DNA of 64,000 nt from Sphingomonas sp. H160509 (GCF_024124765.2 NZ_JAMXSR020000002.1:4021541-4085540), one strand, 5' to 3'. Shown: positions 28,993 to 39,077, numbered from the stretch's first letter. Numbers and translations are program-made. The notes: generated by a model from the letters alone, not told the origin.

Positions 28993-29082
28993 TGGCGGAA
29001 GAGGTGGGATTCGAACCCACGGATGAGTTACCCCATCGCTGGTTTTCAAGACCAGTTCCTTAAACCACTCGGACACTCTTCC
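28993..29082 (-). tRNA. tRNA-Ser (TGA anticodon)
   Basis: The complement folds as a 90-base class II tRNA including an encoded CCA. The acceptor stem GGAAGAG pairs with CTCTTCC, the anticodon loop CTTGAAA carries TGA, a long variable arm (CGATGGGGTAACTCATCG) is present, and the T arm is GTGGGTTCGAATCCCAC. It reads UCA and related serine codons. It stands alone between DUF1178 and a hypothetical gene. Confidence 0.95.
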
Positions 29083-29211
29083 AGCCTGTACCCGGCGAGC
29101 CGGGAGGACGGCGTCTAAGCGGAGAGCGTCGGGATCGCAACAGTTGCGATACGCCATCTGTACGGTTGCATCAGATTGCGCGGAGAGCAGGTGGTCCGCT
29201 AGGCTGTTGGC

Positions 29212-29475
29212 ATGGACCTAGACGCGATTTCGCACCACTTCTTCGGCACGACCGACATCGATACGCTCAGCCCGGAAGCGCTGGAGGGAGGTCGCGAGCG
29301 CGTATCGATCGCGTTCGGCACCGAGCGGGATGCGGGCCGGCGGTTCGCGCTCTGGGCCGTGTTGCGTGCGACCGGCGACGCGCCCGACCCGATGCGGGCG
29401 TTCAAGGATCCGCGGGAACAGCGTGCGGCACAGATGTACGCGTCCGCGATCGGAGCCGTCGACGCGGACGACTAA
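29212..29475 (+). CDS. hypothetical protein
   Basis: An unrecognised acidic 87-residue protein without a signal peptide or membrane segment. It is predicted mostly helical (SPEALEGGRERVSIAFGTER, RRFALWAVLRATG). Codon use matches nearby genes and a full frame from an ATG is present, so it is probably real, but no function can be offered. A small convergent gene ends 4 bases after its stop. Confidence 0.5.
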   Translation: MDLDAISHHFFGTTDIDTLSPEALEGGRERVSIAFGTERDAGRRFALWAVLRATGDAPDPMRAFKDPREQRAAQMYASAIGAVDADD

Positions 29476-29479
29476 ATGG

Positions 29480-29635
29480 TCAGGCTGCGCGGCGTTCCAG
29501 TAGCGCACGGTCGATCCGCCGGATCAGGTCCGCGATCGGCGGCATGTCACTGTCGCCGCGGCGCCCGCGAAGCGACGGCTGGTCGATCTGCATACGCTTG
29601 CCGAGCAGCGTGAAGACATCCTGTTTGCGTGCCAT
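29480..29635 (-). CDS. small hypothetical protein, 51 residues
   Basis: A short intact frame beginning MARKQDVFTLLGKRMQIDQP and ending IADLIRRIDRALLERRAA. It is basic and amphipathic, with a helical C-terminal segment and no signal peptide. AAAGGAT lies about 7 bases upstream of its ATG on the complement as a ribosome-binding site. It fills an otherwise empty stretch and has ordinary codon use. Function is unknown; the composition would suit a small regulatory or nucleic-acid-associated protein, but that is not shown. Confidence 0.5.
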   Translation of the reverse strand: MARKQDVFTLLGKRMQIDQPSLRGRRGDSDMPPIADLIRRIDRALLERRAA

Positions 29636-29795
29636 CGAGTCCGATCCTTTCCGTTGGGTGGGAGTATGCCGGCCAAGCGTTAACCAAAGGTTCGGCCGCG
29701 GTGTCGGACGCGTAAATTAGTTGCGCGCTCCATGATGGCGATACGCAACGCTGGCGCCTGTCCCGCGTTCTGTGTGACGAAGCTGGCGTACCGCC

Positions 29796-30907
29796 ATGGG
29801 TTTCACGGGGAGTCGGCCACTGACCACATATCCAACCGGCTGGACCGTCCTGGAGACCGTCCGGCACCTCGCCGCGGCATGGGATCAGGACAATTCGCAC
29901 GAGACATTCCCGGCGGAGCGGATAGCCGACCTCCACGGAGCGGGCGCGCTGGCCGCATTCAAGACGCTTGGCACGGGCGTGCAGACCGACGCGCTGCTCG
30001 ACGTTCTGCGCGCGATCGGCGGCGCCGACCTCAGCCTAGGGCGCGTGTTCGAAGGCCATGTGAACGCCGTCCAGCTCGTCGAGACCTACGGCAACGACGC
30101 GCAGCGCAAGGCGCTCGATGCGGATCTCGCGGCGGGCAAGGTCTTCGGCGTCTGGAATACCGAACCGGCGCCGGGGCTCGCGATCCACGCCGCAGGCGAC
30201 GGTCGCTGGACGCTTGATGGCGCGAAGAGCTTTGCGACCGGGGCCGGGCATCTCGATCGCATTCTGGTGACGGCGCGCGATGCGAACGGCGACAAGCAGC
30301 TCGTGCTGGTCCCGATCGCGGGCGAGACCGCGCGGACCGACAATTCCGGATGGCAGGTGCGCGGGATGCGCGGCACGTGCAGCGGGCGGTTCGACTTCAC
30401 CGGTATGGAGATCGGCCGCGAGGGCGTGATCGGTGCGCCGAACGACTATGAACGCGAGCCACGTTTCAGCGCGGGCGCGTGGCGGTTTACGGCGGTCCAG
30501 CTCGGCGCGGTCGAGGCACTCGTCCGGCATCTGCGCGATCACCTCGTCGCGACCGGCAAAGGGGGGCGGACCCGATCCAGCGCGCGCGGTTTGCCGCCTG
30601 CCTGACCGAGACGCGGAGCGCAGGCTTGTGGGTGCGCCAGGCGGCGCATCTGGCCGAGGCGCAGGCGAGCGACGCCATCCCGCTGGTGTTGATGACACGC
30701 GGCGTGGTCGAAGAGGCAGGCTTGAAGACGATGGAAGCGGCGGCGCGCTCGGTCGGCACCGCGTCGTTCTTCGCGGCCAGCCGGATCGACCGGATCACGC
30801 GCGATCTCGGGTTGTACCTGCGCCAGCCGGTCCCGGATCAGGCGCGCGACCGGGCGGCGGCGGCGTGGCTGGAGGATGACTGCTGGGGCGACGATCGGTG
30901 GTGGTAG
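29796..30907 (+). CDS. acyl-CoA dehydrogenase family protein (frameshifted)
   Basis: Corrected length is about 370 residues. It has an N-terminal helical domain, a middle beta domain (GVWNTEPAPG, LDGAKSFATGAGHLDRILVTA) and a C-terminal helical domain (RRFTAVQ-like, RQAAHLAEAQ). The fold is that of flavoprotein acyl-CoA dehydrogenases, but substrate and catalytic base are not clear, and such proteins also occur as oxidases in natural-product pathways. The G run at 30561-30566 is probably one base short. The stop overlaps the start of the deacetylase gene, which ties it into the pathway described for 30898-33157. Confidence 0.75.
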
Positions 30908-31650
30908 CACCGGGCGGCAAGGCCTGGAGCAATCTCACGCGGCGGGCACGGCGGATGTCGGCCAGGACGGCGGCGAGGCAGGGGCCCTGGCTCGTGCTGG
31001 CGCCGCATCCCGATGACGAGACGCTCGGCTGCGGCGCGTTCATCGCCTCGGTAACCGCGGCTGGCGGCCGGGTTCATACGGCGTTCCTGACTGATGGCTC
31101 TGGATCGCATCCCGATGCGCCGGGCTGGAGCGGAAAGCGGATCGCGGGGCTACGGCGCGGCGAGGCTCAAGCGGCGTTGAAGGCGCTGGGCGGCGAGCAG
31201 GACGCGCTCTATCTCGACTGGCCCGACGCGTCGCCGGCTTCGAAGGGCGATCCGCTGTTCGTGCGAAGCGTCGACCGGCTGGCCGCGTGGTGCAAGGCTC
31301 GCGGTGTCCGACAGATCGCCGTGACATGGTCGGACGAACCGCATTGCGACCACGAGGCCGCCGCCGCACTCGCCGAGGCGGTAGCGAGCCGTGCGCATTG
31401 CCGCCTCTTCGAGTATCTCGTCTGGGGCTGGACCGTCCCCGACCTGACCAAGCGCCTGCGCGACGCGCGCGTGCTGTCGATCGCCACGGCATCCGGACGG
31501 CCCAGACAGCGTCGCGCGATGGCGTGTCATCGCAGCCAGCGCGGCGGGCGGATCGTCGGCGCGCGCGAGAACTTCCGGCTGCCCGACGCGATGATGCGGC
31601 TGATGGACCGGCCGAACACCCTGTTGCTGGAAACTCGCGATGCGCCGTGA
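30898..31650 (+). CDS. PIG-L/LmbE family deacetylase
   Basis: 250 residues. The zinc-site motif PHPDDE is at 36-41, with the second His/Asp pair in HCDH (149-152). These are the hallmarks of N-acetylglucosaminyl deacetylases such as PIG-L, MshB and BshB. The enzyme would remove an N-acetyl group from an amino-sugar conjugate in the cytoplasm. The start is GTG at 30898, overlapping the dehydrogenase gene by 10 bases. The methyltransferase gene overlaps its 3' end by 11 bases, so all three are tightly coupled. Confidence 0.85.
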   Translation: MVVAPGGKAWSNLTRRARRMSARTAARQGPWLVLAPHPDDETLGCGAFIASVTAAGGRVHTAFLTDGSGSHPDAPGWSGKRIAGLRRGEAQAALKALGGEQDALYLDWPDASPASKGDPLFVRSVDRLAAWCKARGVRQIAVTWSDEPHCDHEAAAALAEAVASRAHCRLFEYLVWGWTVPDLTKRLRDARVLSIATASGRPRQRRAMACHRSQRGGRIVGARENFRLPDAMMRLMDRPNTLLLETRDAP

Positions 31651-32230
31651 ACATTCGATCGAACCCGAATATTTCGAGGCGCTCTACAAGGACAAGGGCG
31701 ACCCCTGGGCGTTCGAGACCAGCCCGTACGAGGCGGCGAAGTATGACGAGACACTGGCTGCGTTGCCCGAGGAGCGGTTCGAGAGCGCGCTGGAAGTCGG
31801 CTGCGCGAACGGCGTCCTGACCGCGCGGCTCGGTGCCCGCTGCGACGCGTTGCTCGCGCTCGACGTGTCGGAAACTGCGGTCGCGGCTGCACGGGCGCGG
31901 TGTGCAGACCAACCCCATGTTCGCATCGAGCAGCGCCGACTTCCCGAAGACGCTCCCACAGGGACGTTCGACCTGATCCTGCTGTCGGAAGTGGTCTACT
32001 ACTGGGACAGCGCCGACATCGTCAGGCTGGCCGCGTACGTCCGCTCGGTGGCAGCGTCAGGCGGGTATGTGATGCTGGTCCACTGGATCGGCGAGACCGA
32101 CTATCCCAAAAGCGGGGACGATGCCGTCGCCGAACTGCACGCTGCGCTCGGTGATCGTGTCACGGTCGTTCGCAGCGATCGGCACGAAGCGTATCGTCTC
32201 GACCTCTGGCGACTGGAAGACGCGGGTTAG
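31640..32230 (+). CDS. NodS-type class I SAM methyltransferase
   Basis: 196 residues. SAM motif I is LEVGCANGVL (51-60). The wider pattern YFEALYKDKGDPWAFETSPY, FDLILLSEVVYYW and MLVHWIGETDYP agrees with the NodS family, which N-methylates deacetylated chitooligosaccharide in Nod-factor synthesis. Directly following a deacetylase gene, it is the natural candidate to methylate the freed amine. No nod genes are present, so the substrate is probably not a Nod factor. Its 3' end overlaps the convergent GT2 frame by about 170 bases. Confidence 0.75.
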   Translation: MRREHSIEPEYFEALYKDKGDPWAFETSPYEAAKYDETLAALPEERFESALEVGCANGVLTARLGARCDALLALDVSETAVAAARARCADQPHVRIEQRRLPEDAPTGTFDLILLSEVVYYWDSADIVRLAAYVRSVAASGGYVMLVHWIGETDYPKSGDDAVAELHAALGDRVTVVRSDRHEAYRLDLWRLEDAG

Positions 32231-33157
32231 GCGGATCAGCGTCTGCGCCTCGCGGATCGCATCGGGCAATGTCGCGAAGCTGAGCTGATCGCCCGGGTTC
32301 GCGGAGGCAGGATCGAGCGCCGCCGTCACCGCGTAGGTCTCGTGGAGCGGCGCATCGACCGGCTGGTCGATCCACCGCGCGACCGCGTCCGCCATGCCAC
32401 CGGGCGCTCGTCCCGAAACCCTGCACGACGTGAAGACACGGACGTCGAGGGGGTGGCGAACCTGTCCGCCATGCGCACGGATGCGGTCGAACAGCGCGCG
32501 GTCCTCGGCAACCGGCGGGGTAGGAGCGCCATCGATCCGGCGGTACATGGCACGGGTAACCGCAATACTCGCTCCGCCCTCGCAGAAATGGCGTGGCCAG
32601 GGATCATGCGGTTCGGTCTCGGCACGCGCGCGGAGATAATCAAGCGCGGTATAGTAGCGCCCGAGCTGATCGAGCCGCCGCCGTGCCGCCGCGCCAAGGC
32701 TCGCACGGTCGGACCGAAGTGTCAGCGCGCGGCCGGCAACAGCGTCGTTACCCGCGTCGATATGCGCGACGATCCGCACGATCCAGTCCGCGGAGACGTT
32801 CGTGTCCGCATCGGTCGACATCAGGAGATCGGTATGTTGCGTGAGAAGAGCGGCACCAGCGTCGAGCGCTAGCCGCCGGGCCCAGCCGGCATGACGCGCG
32901 CCTGGCAGAAGCGAAACGGCCGACCATGCGAGGGTCGCACGCGCCGGCCGCCAGTTCGTCAGGATATCGATCGTGCCATCGGTGCAGTCGTTCGCCATCG
33001 CGACGATGACGACCTTGCCGCCGTAGCGCCCCGCCGCACGATCCAGCGCGTCGAGGCAGCCGAGCAGATACTGGTCTTCGTTCTTGACCGGAATGGCGAT
33101 CGCCACCGCACGCTGAACGTACGATGGCGACGACCCGGGTTTGAACGAAGCGATCAA
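32057..33157 (-). CDS. glycosyltransferase family 2 protein
   Basis: 366 residues. The GT-A fold is shown by AIPVKNEDQYL at 21-31, DCTDGT and the DxD motif STDADTN (Asp 116 and 118). HFCEGGASIAV and a later EDRALFDRI give the acceptor-side acidic residues. It would transfer a sugar from an NDP-donor; the acceptor is unknown. Its ATG overlaps the catalase stop (ATGA), so it is the second gene of a catalase operon. It converges on the deacetylase/methyltransferase genes, in many relatives the same strand, and its last 58 codons run antisense to the methyltransferase gene. Confidence 0.75.
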   Translation of the reverse strand: MIASFKPGSSPSYVQRAVAIAIPVKNEDQYLLGCLDALDRAAGRYGGKVVIVAMANDCTDGTIDILTNWRPARATLAWSAVSLLPGARHAGWARRLALDAGAALLTQHTDLLMSTDADTNVSADWIVRIVAHIDAGNDAVAGRALTLRSDRASLGAAARRRLDQLGRYYTALDYLRARAETEPHDPWPRHFCEGGASIAVTRAMYRRIDGAPTPPVAEDRALFDRIRAHGGQVRHPLDVRVFTSCRVSGRAPGGMADAVARWIDQPVDAPLHETYAVTAALDPASANPGDQLSFATLPDAIREAQTLIRLTRVFQSPEVETIRFVPIAANDRDTITERSVQFGDGIVPAFGIVGLADPVDQHHIPA

Positions 33158-35302
33158 GCCGCCTCGGGGTTTTCGAACGCTGGCGCATCGAGGTCGACGT
33201 TCAGTTCGCGCTCCCAGATGCGGAGCTTGCCGAGCGTCTTGAGGAACGCGTCGACGTCGCCCTTGCCGCCCAGCGCGATCACGCCATCATCCATGTCCTC
33301 GTCCTCGATGCCGGCCTTCTCCAGGAACGGCTTCGCGTCGGCGTTGAAGCCGATGAACTTGGCATGCCCGAACGCGTCGCTGACGAAGTCCTTGGCGGTC
33401 TTGTCCTTGCCGAGCTTCTTCGCACCGTCCGCCGACACGACGATCGCTACGGCATCGTAGAGCACCGACGGCGCGCCATCGATCTTCTGCTTGCCTTCCG
33501 CAAGCGTCCCGTCGTCGAGCGTCGCACCGGCAACCTTCGGTGCGATGATCTCGTACGTGGCCTTCGCCGCAACGATCCCGTCGACCAATGCCTGCACGAT
33601 CGCTGCCGGAGCACCGTCGGTGACGAGGATGCCGAGCTTGCGACCCTCAAAGCTGCCGCTGGTGTTCTTCAGAATGCTGAGCGCATCCGAAGCCGGCAGG
33701 TCGGTCCGCGTCTCGACCGCAGCCTTCACCTTTGGCGGCATGGACTTGAGGCCAAGACCGGTCGCAACCGTCTTCGCCAGCTTCTCGTCGATGTTGAGCA
33801 GATGCCCGACCATCAATTCGCGGATGTCGACGCGCTCGACCTTCGACAGCTCGAACGTCAGCGCATCGCCGATATGCTTCTGCTCGATTGCGGTCTGGCT
33901 GATGAAGAACTGCCGCGCCTGGCTGTAGTGATCGGCAAACGTAGCAGACCGCACCTGCGCTTTGCGTCCCGTCTCCTGCGACGGGAAGTGCTTGTAGCCC
34001 TTCGTTGGGCTCTCGCGCGGCGTGCCGGCCCAACTGTTCGGCTCATAGTTCGCACGACCCTTGCGGGCATGCATCGCCATGTGGCCGTCCTGCTGGTAAT
34101 TGTTCACCGGGATCTTCGGCGCATTGATCGGGATATGCGTGAAATTGGGGCTACCGAGGCGCTTCAGCTGCGTATCGAGATACGAGAAGTTACGGCCCTG
34201 CAGCAGCGGATCGTTGGTGAAGCCGATCCCCGGCACGACGTTCTGCGTACAGAACGCGACCTGCTCGGTCTCGGCGAAGAAATTGTCGACCAGACGATCG
34301 AGCTTGAAGCTGCCGATGATGCGGACCGGGATCTGCTCCTCGGGAATGACCTTGGTCGCATCGAGCACGTCGAACTCGAAATTGTCGGCGAACTCGTCGT
34401 CGAACAACTGGACGCCCATGTCCCACTCGGGGAAATTGCCCTGGTCGATCGAGTCCCATAGGTCGCGACGATGGAAGTCGGGGTCGGCACCGTTAATCTT
34501 GACCGCTTCGTTCCACGCGACCGACTGGAGGCCCAGCTTCGGCTTAAAGTGGAACTTGACGTAGGTGCCCTTGCCCTCGGCATTGACGAGGCGGAACGTG
34601 TGTACGCCGAAACCCTCGACGAAGCGGAAGCCGCGCGGGATGGTGCGGTCGGACATGATCCACATGACCATGTGCATCGATTCCGGAGTCAGGCTGATAA
34701 AGTCCCAGAAATTGTCATGCGCGGTCTGCGCCTGCGGAAAGCCGCGGTCTGGCTCCTGCTTGGCGGCGTGGATCAGGTCGGGGAACTTGATCGCGTCCTG
34801 GATGAAGAACACCGGGATGTTGTTCCCGACGACGTCCCAATTGCCTTCCTTGGTGTAGAACTTCACCGCGAAGCCACGTACGTCGCGGGCCAAATCGGCC
34901 GAGCCCTTGTTGCCCGCGACCGTCGAGAAACGAAGGAACATCGGCGTCTGCTCGCCGACTTCGGTCAGGATGCCGGCGCTGGTGAACTCTTCCAGGCTCT
35001 CGGTCAGCGTGAACGTACCGTGTGCGCCATAGCCGCGTGCGTGGACGACGCGCTCGGGGATACGCTCGTGATCGAAGTGGAAGATTTTTTTCGCGGAAGT
35101 GGAAATCCTCGAGCAGCGTCGGCCCGCGATCGCCGACCTTGAGCGAATTCTGGTCGTCGAATACCGGGATGCCCTGCTGCGTCGTCAGCACGTCGCCGTC
35201 GCCACTGGCGATCTGGTGCAGTTCGCCGCCTTCGCCGATCTGCGTCTCGAACTTGGCGCCCTGCGGTGGCGTGCCGGTATCCTTGGCGATGGTCTTGGTC
35301 AT
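33154..35302 (-). CDS. katE: large-subunit catalase, HPII/KatE type (frameshifted)
   Basis: Corrected length is about 715 residues, the size of HPII catalases. The distal heme His region VVHARGYGAHG, the FIQDAIKFPDLIHA segment and the proximal-side RLGSPNFTHIPIN region are all present. A C-terminal DJ-1/PfpI-like domain (RKLGILVTDGAP, SADGAKKLGKD) marks the large class. It decomposes hydrogen peroxide in the cytoplasm, typically in stationary phase. Seven T at 35085-35091 (plus strand) are one too many and break the frame after FHFRE. The start at 35302 follows the MTKTIAKDTGTPP beginning. Confidence 0.9.
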
Positions 35303-35473
35303 GTGCCGTCCTCGTAGCTTCTCATGACCCACAGCGCGCGGCGTGCCGTAAGAGTTGCACCGAAAATCGCGAGTTAACCCAGATCAGCAAGATTGCCCGA
35401 GGCATGGCGTCGCTAGGGAGAAATGCCGGAGGGCGCGCGTTAAGCCGCGATAATCCCCAGCGAAAGACCAGCC

Positions 35474-36265
35474 ATGCACATCGACCTGACAGGCCAGGCC
35501 GCGATCGTTACCGGCGCGAGCTCCGGTCTCGGCCGCGCCTCCGCGATCGCCTTCGCCAAGGCCGGCGCGAAGGTCGCGGTCAACTACAACAGCAGCGCGG
35601 ACAAGGCGCGCGAGGTGGTCGAAGCGATCGAGCAGGCCGGCGGCAAGGCGTTCGCGTGCGAGGCGGATACGTCGGACGAGGCGGCGGTGCTGAAGCTGTT
35701 CGACGAGACGGTCGAGCGCTTCGGCGGGGTCGACATCGTCTTTGCCAACGCGGGCATGCAGAAGGATGCGGCCTATGCCGACCTGACGCTGGAGGACTGG
35801 AAGCGCGTCATCGACGTCAATTTGACCGGCCAGTTCCTCGTCTCGCGGGAAGCCGTCCGCCGGTTCCGCAAGCAGGGCGACCGCGGGTTCAGCCGGTCGA
35901 TCGGGAAGATCCTGTTCATGAGTTCGGTGCACGAGGTCATCCCCTGGGCGGGCCACGCCAACTACGCCGCGTCGAAGGGCGGCAGCGGGATGCTGATGCG
36001 GACGCTCGCGCAGGAAATCGCCGGCGAGCGCATTCGCGTGAACGGCATCGCCCCCGGCGCGATCGCGACCGAGATCAACGAGGACGCGACCGCCGACCAG
36101 GACAAGCTGCTCGAACTGATCCCCTACGGGCGGATCGGCGACCCCGAGGACGTCGCCCGCGCCGCGCTGTTCCTGGTGTCGGACGCGGCGGACTATATCG
36201 TCGGATCTACGCTCACCATCGACGGCGGCATGAGCCTTTATCCCGGCTTCCGCGATAATGGATAA
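35474..36265 (+). CDS. SDR family oxidoreductase, glucose dehydrogenase-like
   Basis: 263 residues. Motifs are TGASSGLG for cofactor binding, NAGMQKDA, the Ser of MSSVHE and YAASK. The VHEVIPWAGHANY and GGMSLYPGF stretches resemble the glucose 1-dehydrogenase group of SDRs. It probably oxidises a sugar or sugar alcohol with NAD(P), which would fit the overlapping GH15 gene that releases glucose. The stop overlaps the start of the GH15 gene by 8 bases. A divergent catalase gene lies 171 bases upstream. Confidence 0.8.
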   Translation: MHIDLTGQAAIVTGASSGLGRASAIAFAKAGAKVAVNYNSSADKAREVVEAIEQAGGKAFACEADTSDEAAVLKLFDETVERFGGVDIVFANAGMQKDAAYADLTLEDWKRVIDVNLTGQFLVSREAVRRFRKQGDRGFSRSIGKILFMSSVHEVIPWAGHANYAASKGGSGMLMRTLAQEIAGERIRVNGIAPGAIATEINEDATADQDKLLELIPYGRIGDPEDVARAALFLVSDAADYIVGSTLTIDGGMSLYPGFRDNG

Positions 36266-38082
36266 GCATGGCATATCGATCGCGGATCACGGCGCGATCG
36301 GTAATCTGGAGACGATCGCGCTGGTCGATACGGCGGGCACGATCGACTATCTCTGTTGGCCGTGCCTCGACAGTGCGTCGGTCTTCGCGCGGTTGCTCGA
36401 CGGCGACAAGGGCGGGCATTTCTCGGTCGAGCCCGATCTGCCCGACGCGAACATCGTCCAGATGTATCTGCCCGAGACCAACATCCTGCTGACCCGCTGG
36501 ATGGCGAACGCGGCGAGCATCGATCTGGTCGACCTGATGCCGGTCGGCAACGACAAGGACGACGCGCCGTCGCGGCTGGTCCGCCGGCTGACCTGCACCC
36601 GCGGGTCGGCTATGGTTCGAGTCCGCTGCGCGCCGCGGTTCGACTATGGCGTGATGGGACGCACGGCCTCCGTCACGACGTCGGAGGCGGACGTATCGCG
36701 CGGCCGGTTCGACCATGAGAGCGGCCTGGCGCTCGCGGTTCACGGTGCGGCGACGCTGGTCGCGGAAGGCTGCGACCTGACCGCTGAGATCCACCTGAAG
36801 GAAGGCGACTCCGTCTCGTTGATCCTCAGCAACCCCGACGACGTCTCGCTCGATACCGACGCGCTCGATGCGATAGTCGAGAAGGACATCGCCTATTGGC
36901 GCGCCTGGAGCCGCAAGTCGCGCTACCGCGGCCGCTGGCGCGAGACCGTCGAGCGCTCGGCGATGGCACTGGAAACTGCTCACCTCGCGCAAGCACGGCT
37001 CGATCGCCGCCGCCGCGACTTTCGGCCTGCCCGAAGCGCATGGTGGCGTGCGAAACTGGGATTACCGCGCGACGTGGGTCCGCGACTCATCCTTCATCGT
37101 GTATGCCTTGCTCCGGCTCGGCTATCAGGGCGAGGCAGTCGGCTTCCTCCACTGGGCGATGGACCGCGCGCAGGCCTGTTCGAAGGGCCATCTCGGCGTG
37201 ATGTACGCGCTCGATGGCGGCGAGATCGCCGACGAACGCAAGCTCGACCTCGCCGGGTTCGAGGGCGCGACCCCGATCGTCGTCGGCAACGAGGCGAAGG
37301 ACCAGACGCAGCACGACATCTACGGCGCGCTGCTCGACGCGACCTATCTCGGCAGCAAATATGGCGAGCCGATCGCGCACGACTCCTGGGTCGCGATCGG
37401 GCGGATCGTCGATCAGGTCTGCGAGACATGGGACACGCCGGACTCTGGCATCTGGGAGGTCCGCGGGCCGAAGAAGCATTATCTTCATTCGCGCCTAATG
37501 AGCTGGGTCGCGGTCGACCGCGCGGTGCGGCTCGCGCAGAAACGCTCGCTTCCTGCGCCGCTGGTCCGCTGGTCGGAAACCCGGACGGCGATCCACGACG
37601 ATATCTGGGCGAACTTCTGGAACGACGATCTCGGCCGCTTCGTCCGCGCGATCGGCGATGCGCCGGAGGATCTGGCGGTCGACGGCGCGTTGCTGATGAT
37701 GCCGCTGGTCCGCTTCGTCGGCGCGACCGACCCCAAATGGCTCGCGACGCTGGAGGCGATCGGCGAGGATCTGTCCGACGACGGGCAGGTCTATCGCTAC
37801 CGGATCGACGACGGCCTGCCGGGGCAGGAGGGGACGTTCGTCGCCTGCTCGTTCTGGTACGTTGAATGTCTCGCGCGGGCAGGGCGGCTCGACGAGGCGC
37901 GGCTGAACTTCGAAAAACTGCTCGCGCACGGCAACCATCTCGGCCTGTTCGCCGAGGAGATCGCGCAGGACGGCAGCTTCCTCGGCAATTTCCCGCAAGG
38001 CTTCAGCCACTTGGCGCTGATCAGCGCGGCCTTCTACCTCGACCGCGCGCTCGACAGTGACGGTCCGCGCGAATGGGCATGA
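36258..38082 (+). CDS. glycoside hydrolase family 15 protein (frameshifted)
   Basis: Corrected length is about 607 residues. The N-terminal beta-sandwich has DHGAIGNLETIALVDTAGTI and YLCWPCLDSASVF. The (alpha/alpha)6 barrel has RNWDYRATWVRDSSFIVYAL, a GH15 signature, and the late EEIAQDGSFLGNFPQGFSHL block with the catalytic Glu. GH15 proteins with this architecture are glucoamylases or trehalases that release glucose from oligosaccharides. No signal peptide is seen, so it is probably cytoplasmic and may feed on the maltodextrin/trehalose pool of the nearby operon. One extra G near 36971 breaks the frame. Confidence 0.85.
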
Positions 38083-38110
38083 CCTTTTTTACTGACGTAA
38101 GGACGACAGC

Positions 38111-38914
38111 ATGAACCTCGATATCACGGGCAAGATCGCACTCATCACCGGCGCGGACAGCGGCATGGGCAAGGAAACCGCCCGGATGCTGCTCCAGGAA
38201 GGCGTCCGCGTCGCAATCACCGACCAACCCGGCGGCGACCTAGAGGCGAGTGTCGAAGACCTAAAGGCGCACGGCGAAGTGATCGCGGTCGAGGCGGACC
38301 TGACCAAGCTCGACGACGTGAAGGCGCTGTTCGCCAAGGTCCGCGAGCAGCTCGGCGATCCGGACATCCTGGTCAACTGCGCGGGCGTGACTGGAGCGAC
38401 CGGCGACTTCCTCGACGTCGACGATGCCGGCTGGCAGTCAACGCTCGACATCAACTTGATGGGCGCTGTCCGCGTCTGCCGCGAGGCGATCCCGGCGATG
38501 CGCGCCGCCAAATGGGGCCGCATCGTGCTGATGAGCTCGGAGGATGCGGTGCAGCCCTATGTCGACGAACTCGCCTATTGCACGTCGAAGGCGGGAATCT
38601 CCAGCCTGTCGAAGGGGCTGTCGAAGGCTTACGGCTGCGACAACGTGCTGGTGAACACCGTGTCGCCCGCGTTCATCGCGACGCCGATGACCGACAAGAT
38701 GATGCAGAAGCGTGCCGATGAGAAGGGCACCAGCTTCGACGAGGCGATCGAGACGTTTCTCGAGGAGGAGCGGCCGGGAATGACGCTCAAGCGTCGCGGG
38801 ACGGCGGAAGAGGTCGCGTCGGCGATCGTGTTCCTGTGCTCGGAGCGGGCGAGCTTCATCAACGGCGCGGATATCCGCGTGGATTCGGGTTCGGTGATGA
38901 CCGTCGCGGGGTGA
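38111..38914 (+). CDS. SDR family oxidoreductase
   Basis: 267 residues with the classical pattern: TGADSGMGKE, NCAGVTGATG, MSSEDA and YCTSKAG. Substrate unknown. The C-terminus ends with the typical FINGADIRVDSG block. It lies 28 bases after the GH15 gene on the same strand and could be part of that transcript. It differs enough from the SDR at 35474 not to be a recent duplicate. Confidence 0.8.
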   Translation: MNLDITGKIALITGADSGMGKETARMLLQEGVRVAITDQPGGDLEASVEDLKAHGEVIAVEADLTKLDDVKALFAKVREQLGDPDILVNCAGVTGATGDFLDVDDAGWQSTLDINLMGAVRVCREAIPAMRAAKWGRIVLMSSEDAVQPYVDELAYCTSKAGISSLSKGLSKAYGCDNVLVNTVSPAFIATPMTDKMMQKRADEKGTSFDEAIETFLEEERPGMTLKRRGTAEEVASAIVFLCSERASFINGADIRVDSGSVMTVAG

Positions 38915-38945
38915 ACGCTCAGGCATCGCTGGAGCGTAACTAAGA

Positions 38946-39064
38946 AATCCCCCCGCCAGGGGGGTGGCAGGCGCAGCCTGACGGAGGGGGAGGCAGGCGA
39001 AACCTCTGTTCCGTGTCCTCCCCCTCCGTCGCTCCGCGCCACCTCCTCCTGGCGGGGAAGGATT
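38946..39064. repeat. nested palindromic repeat, copy B
   Basis: The same design as the element at 7534-7661: outer arms AATCCCCCCGCCAGGGGGG and CCTCCTGGCGGGGAAGGATT, inner arms CGGAGGGGGAGG and CCTCCCCCTCCG, and a core containing GTTCCGTGTCC. It sits between convergent genes (SDR and old-yellow-enzyme), so it may act as a shared terminator. Confidence 0.75.
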
Positions 39065-39077
39065 GAAAAGGCGGGCC

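Noticed and set aside
31640..32230. Calling the methyltransferase NodS and proposing Nod-factor synthesis
   Set aside because: No nodA, nodB or nodC genes are present and the neighbouring deacetylase is of the PIG-L class rather than the NodB polysaccharide deacetylase class.
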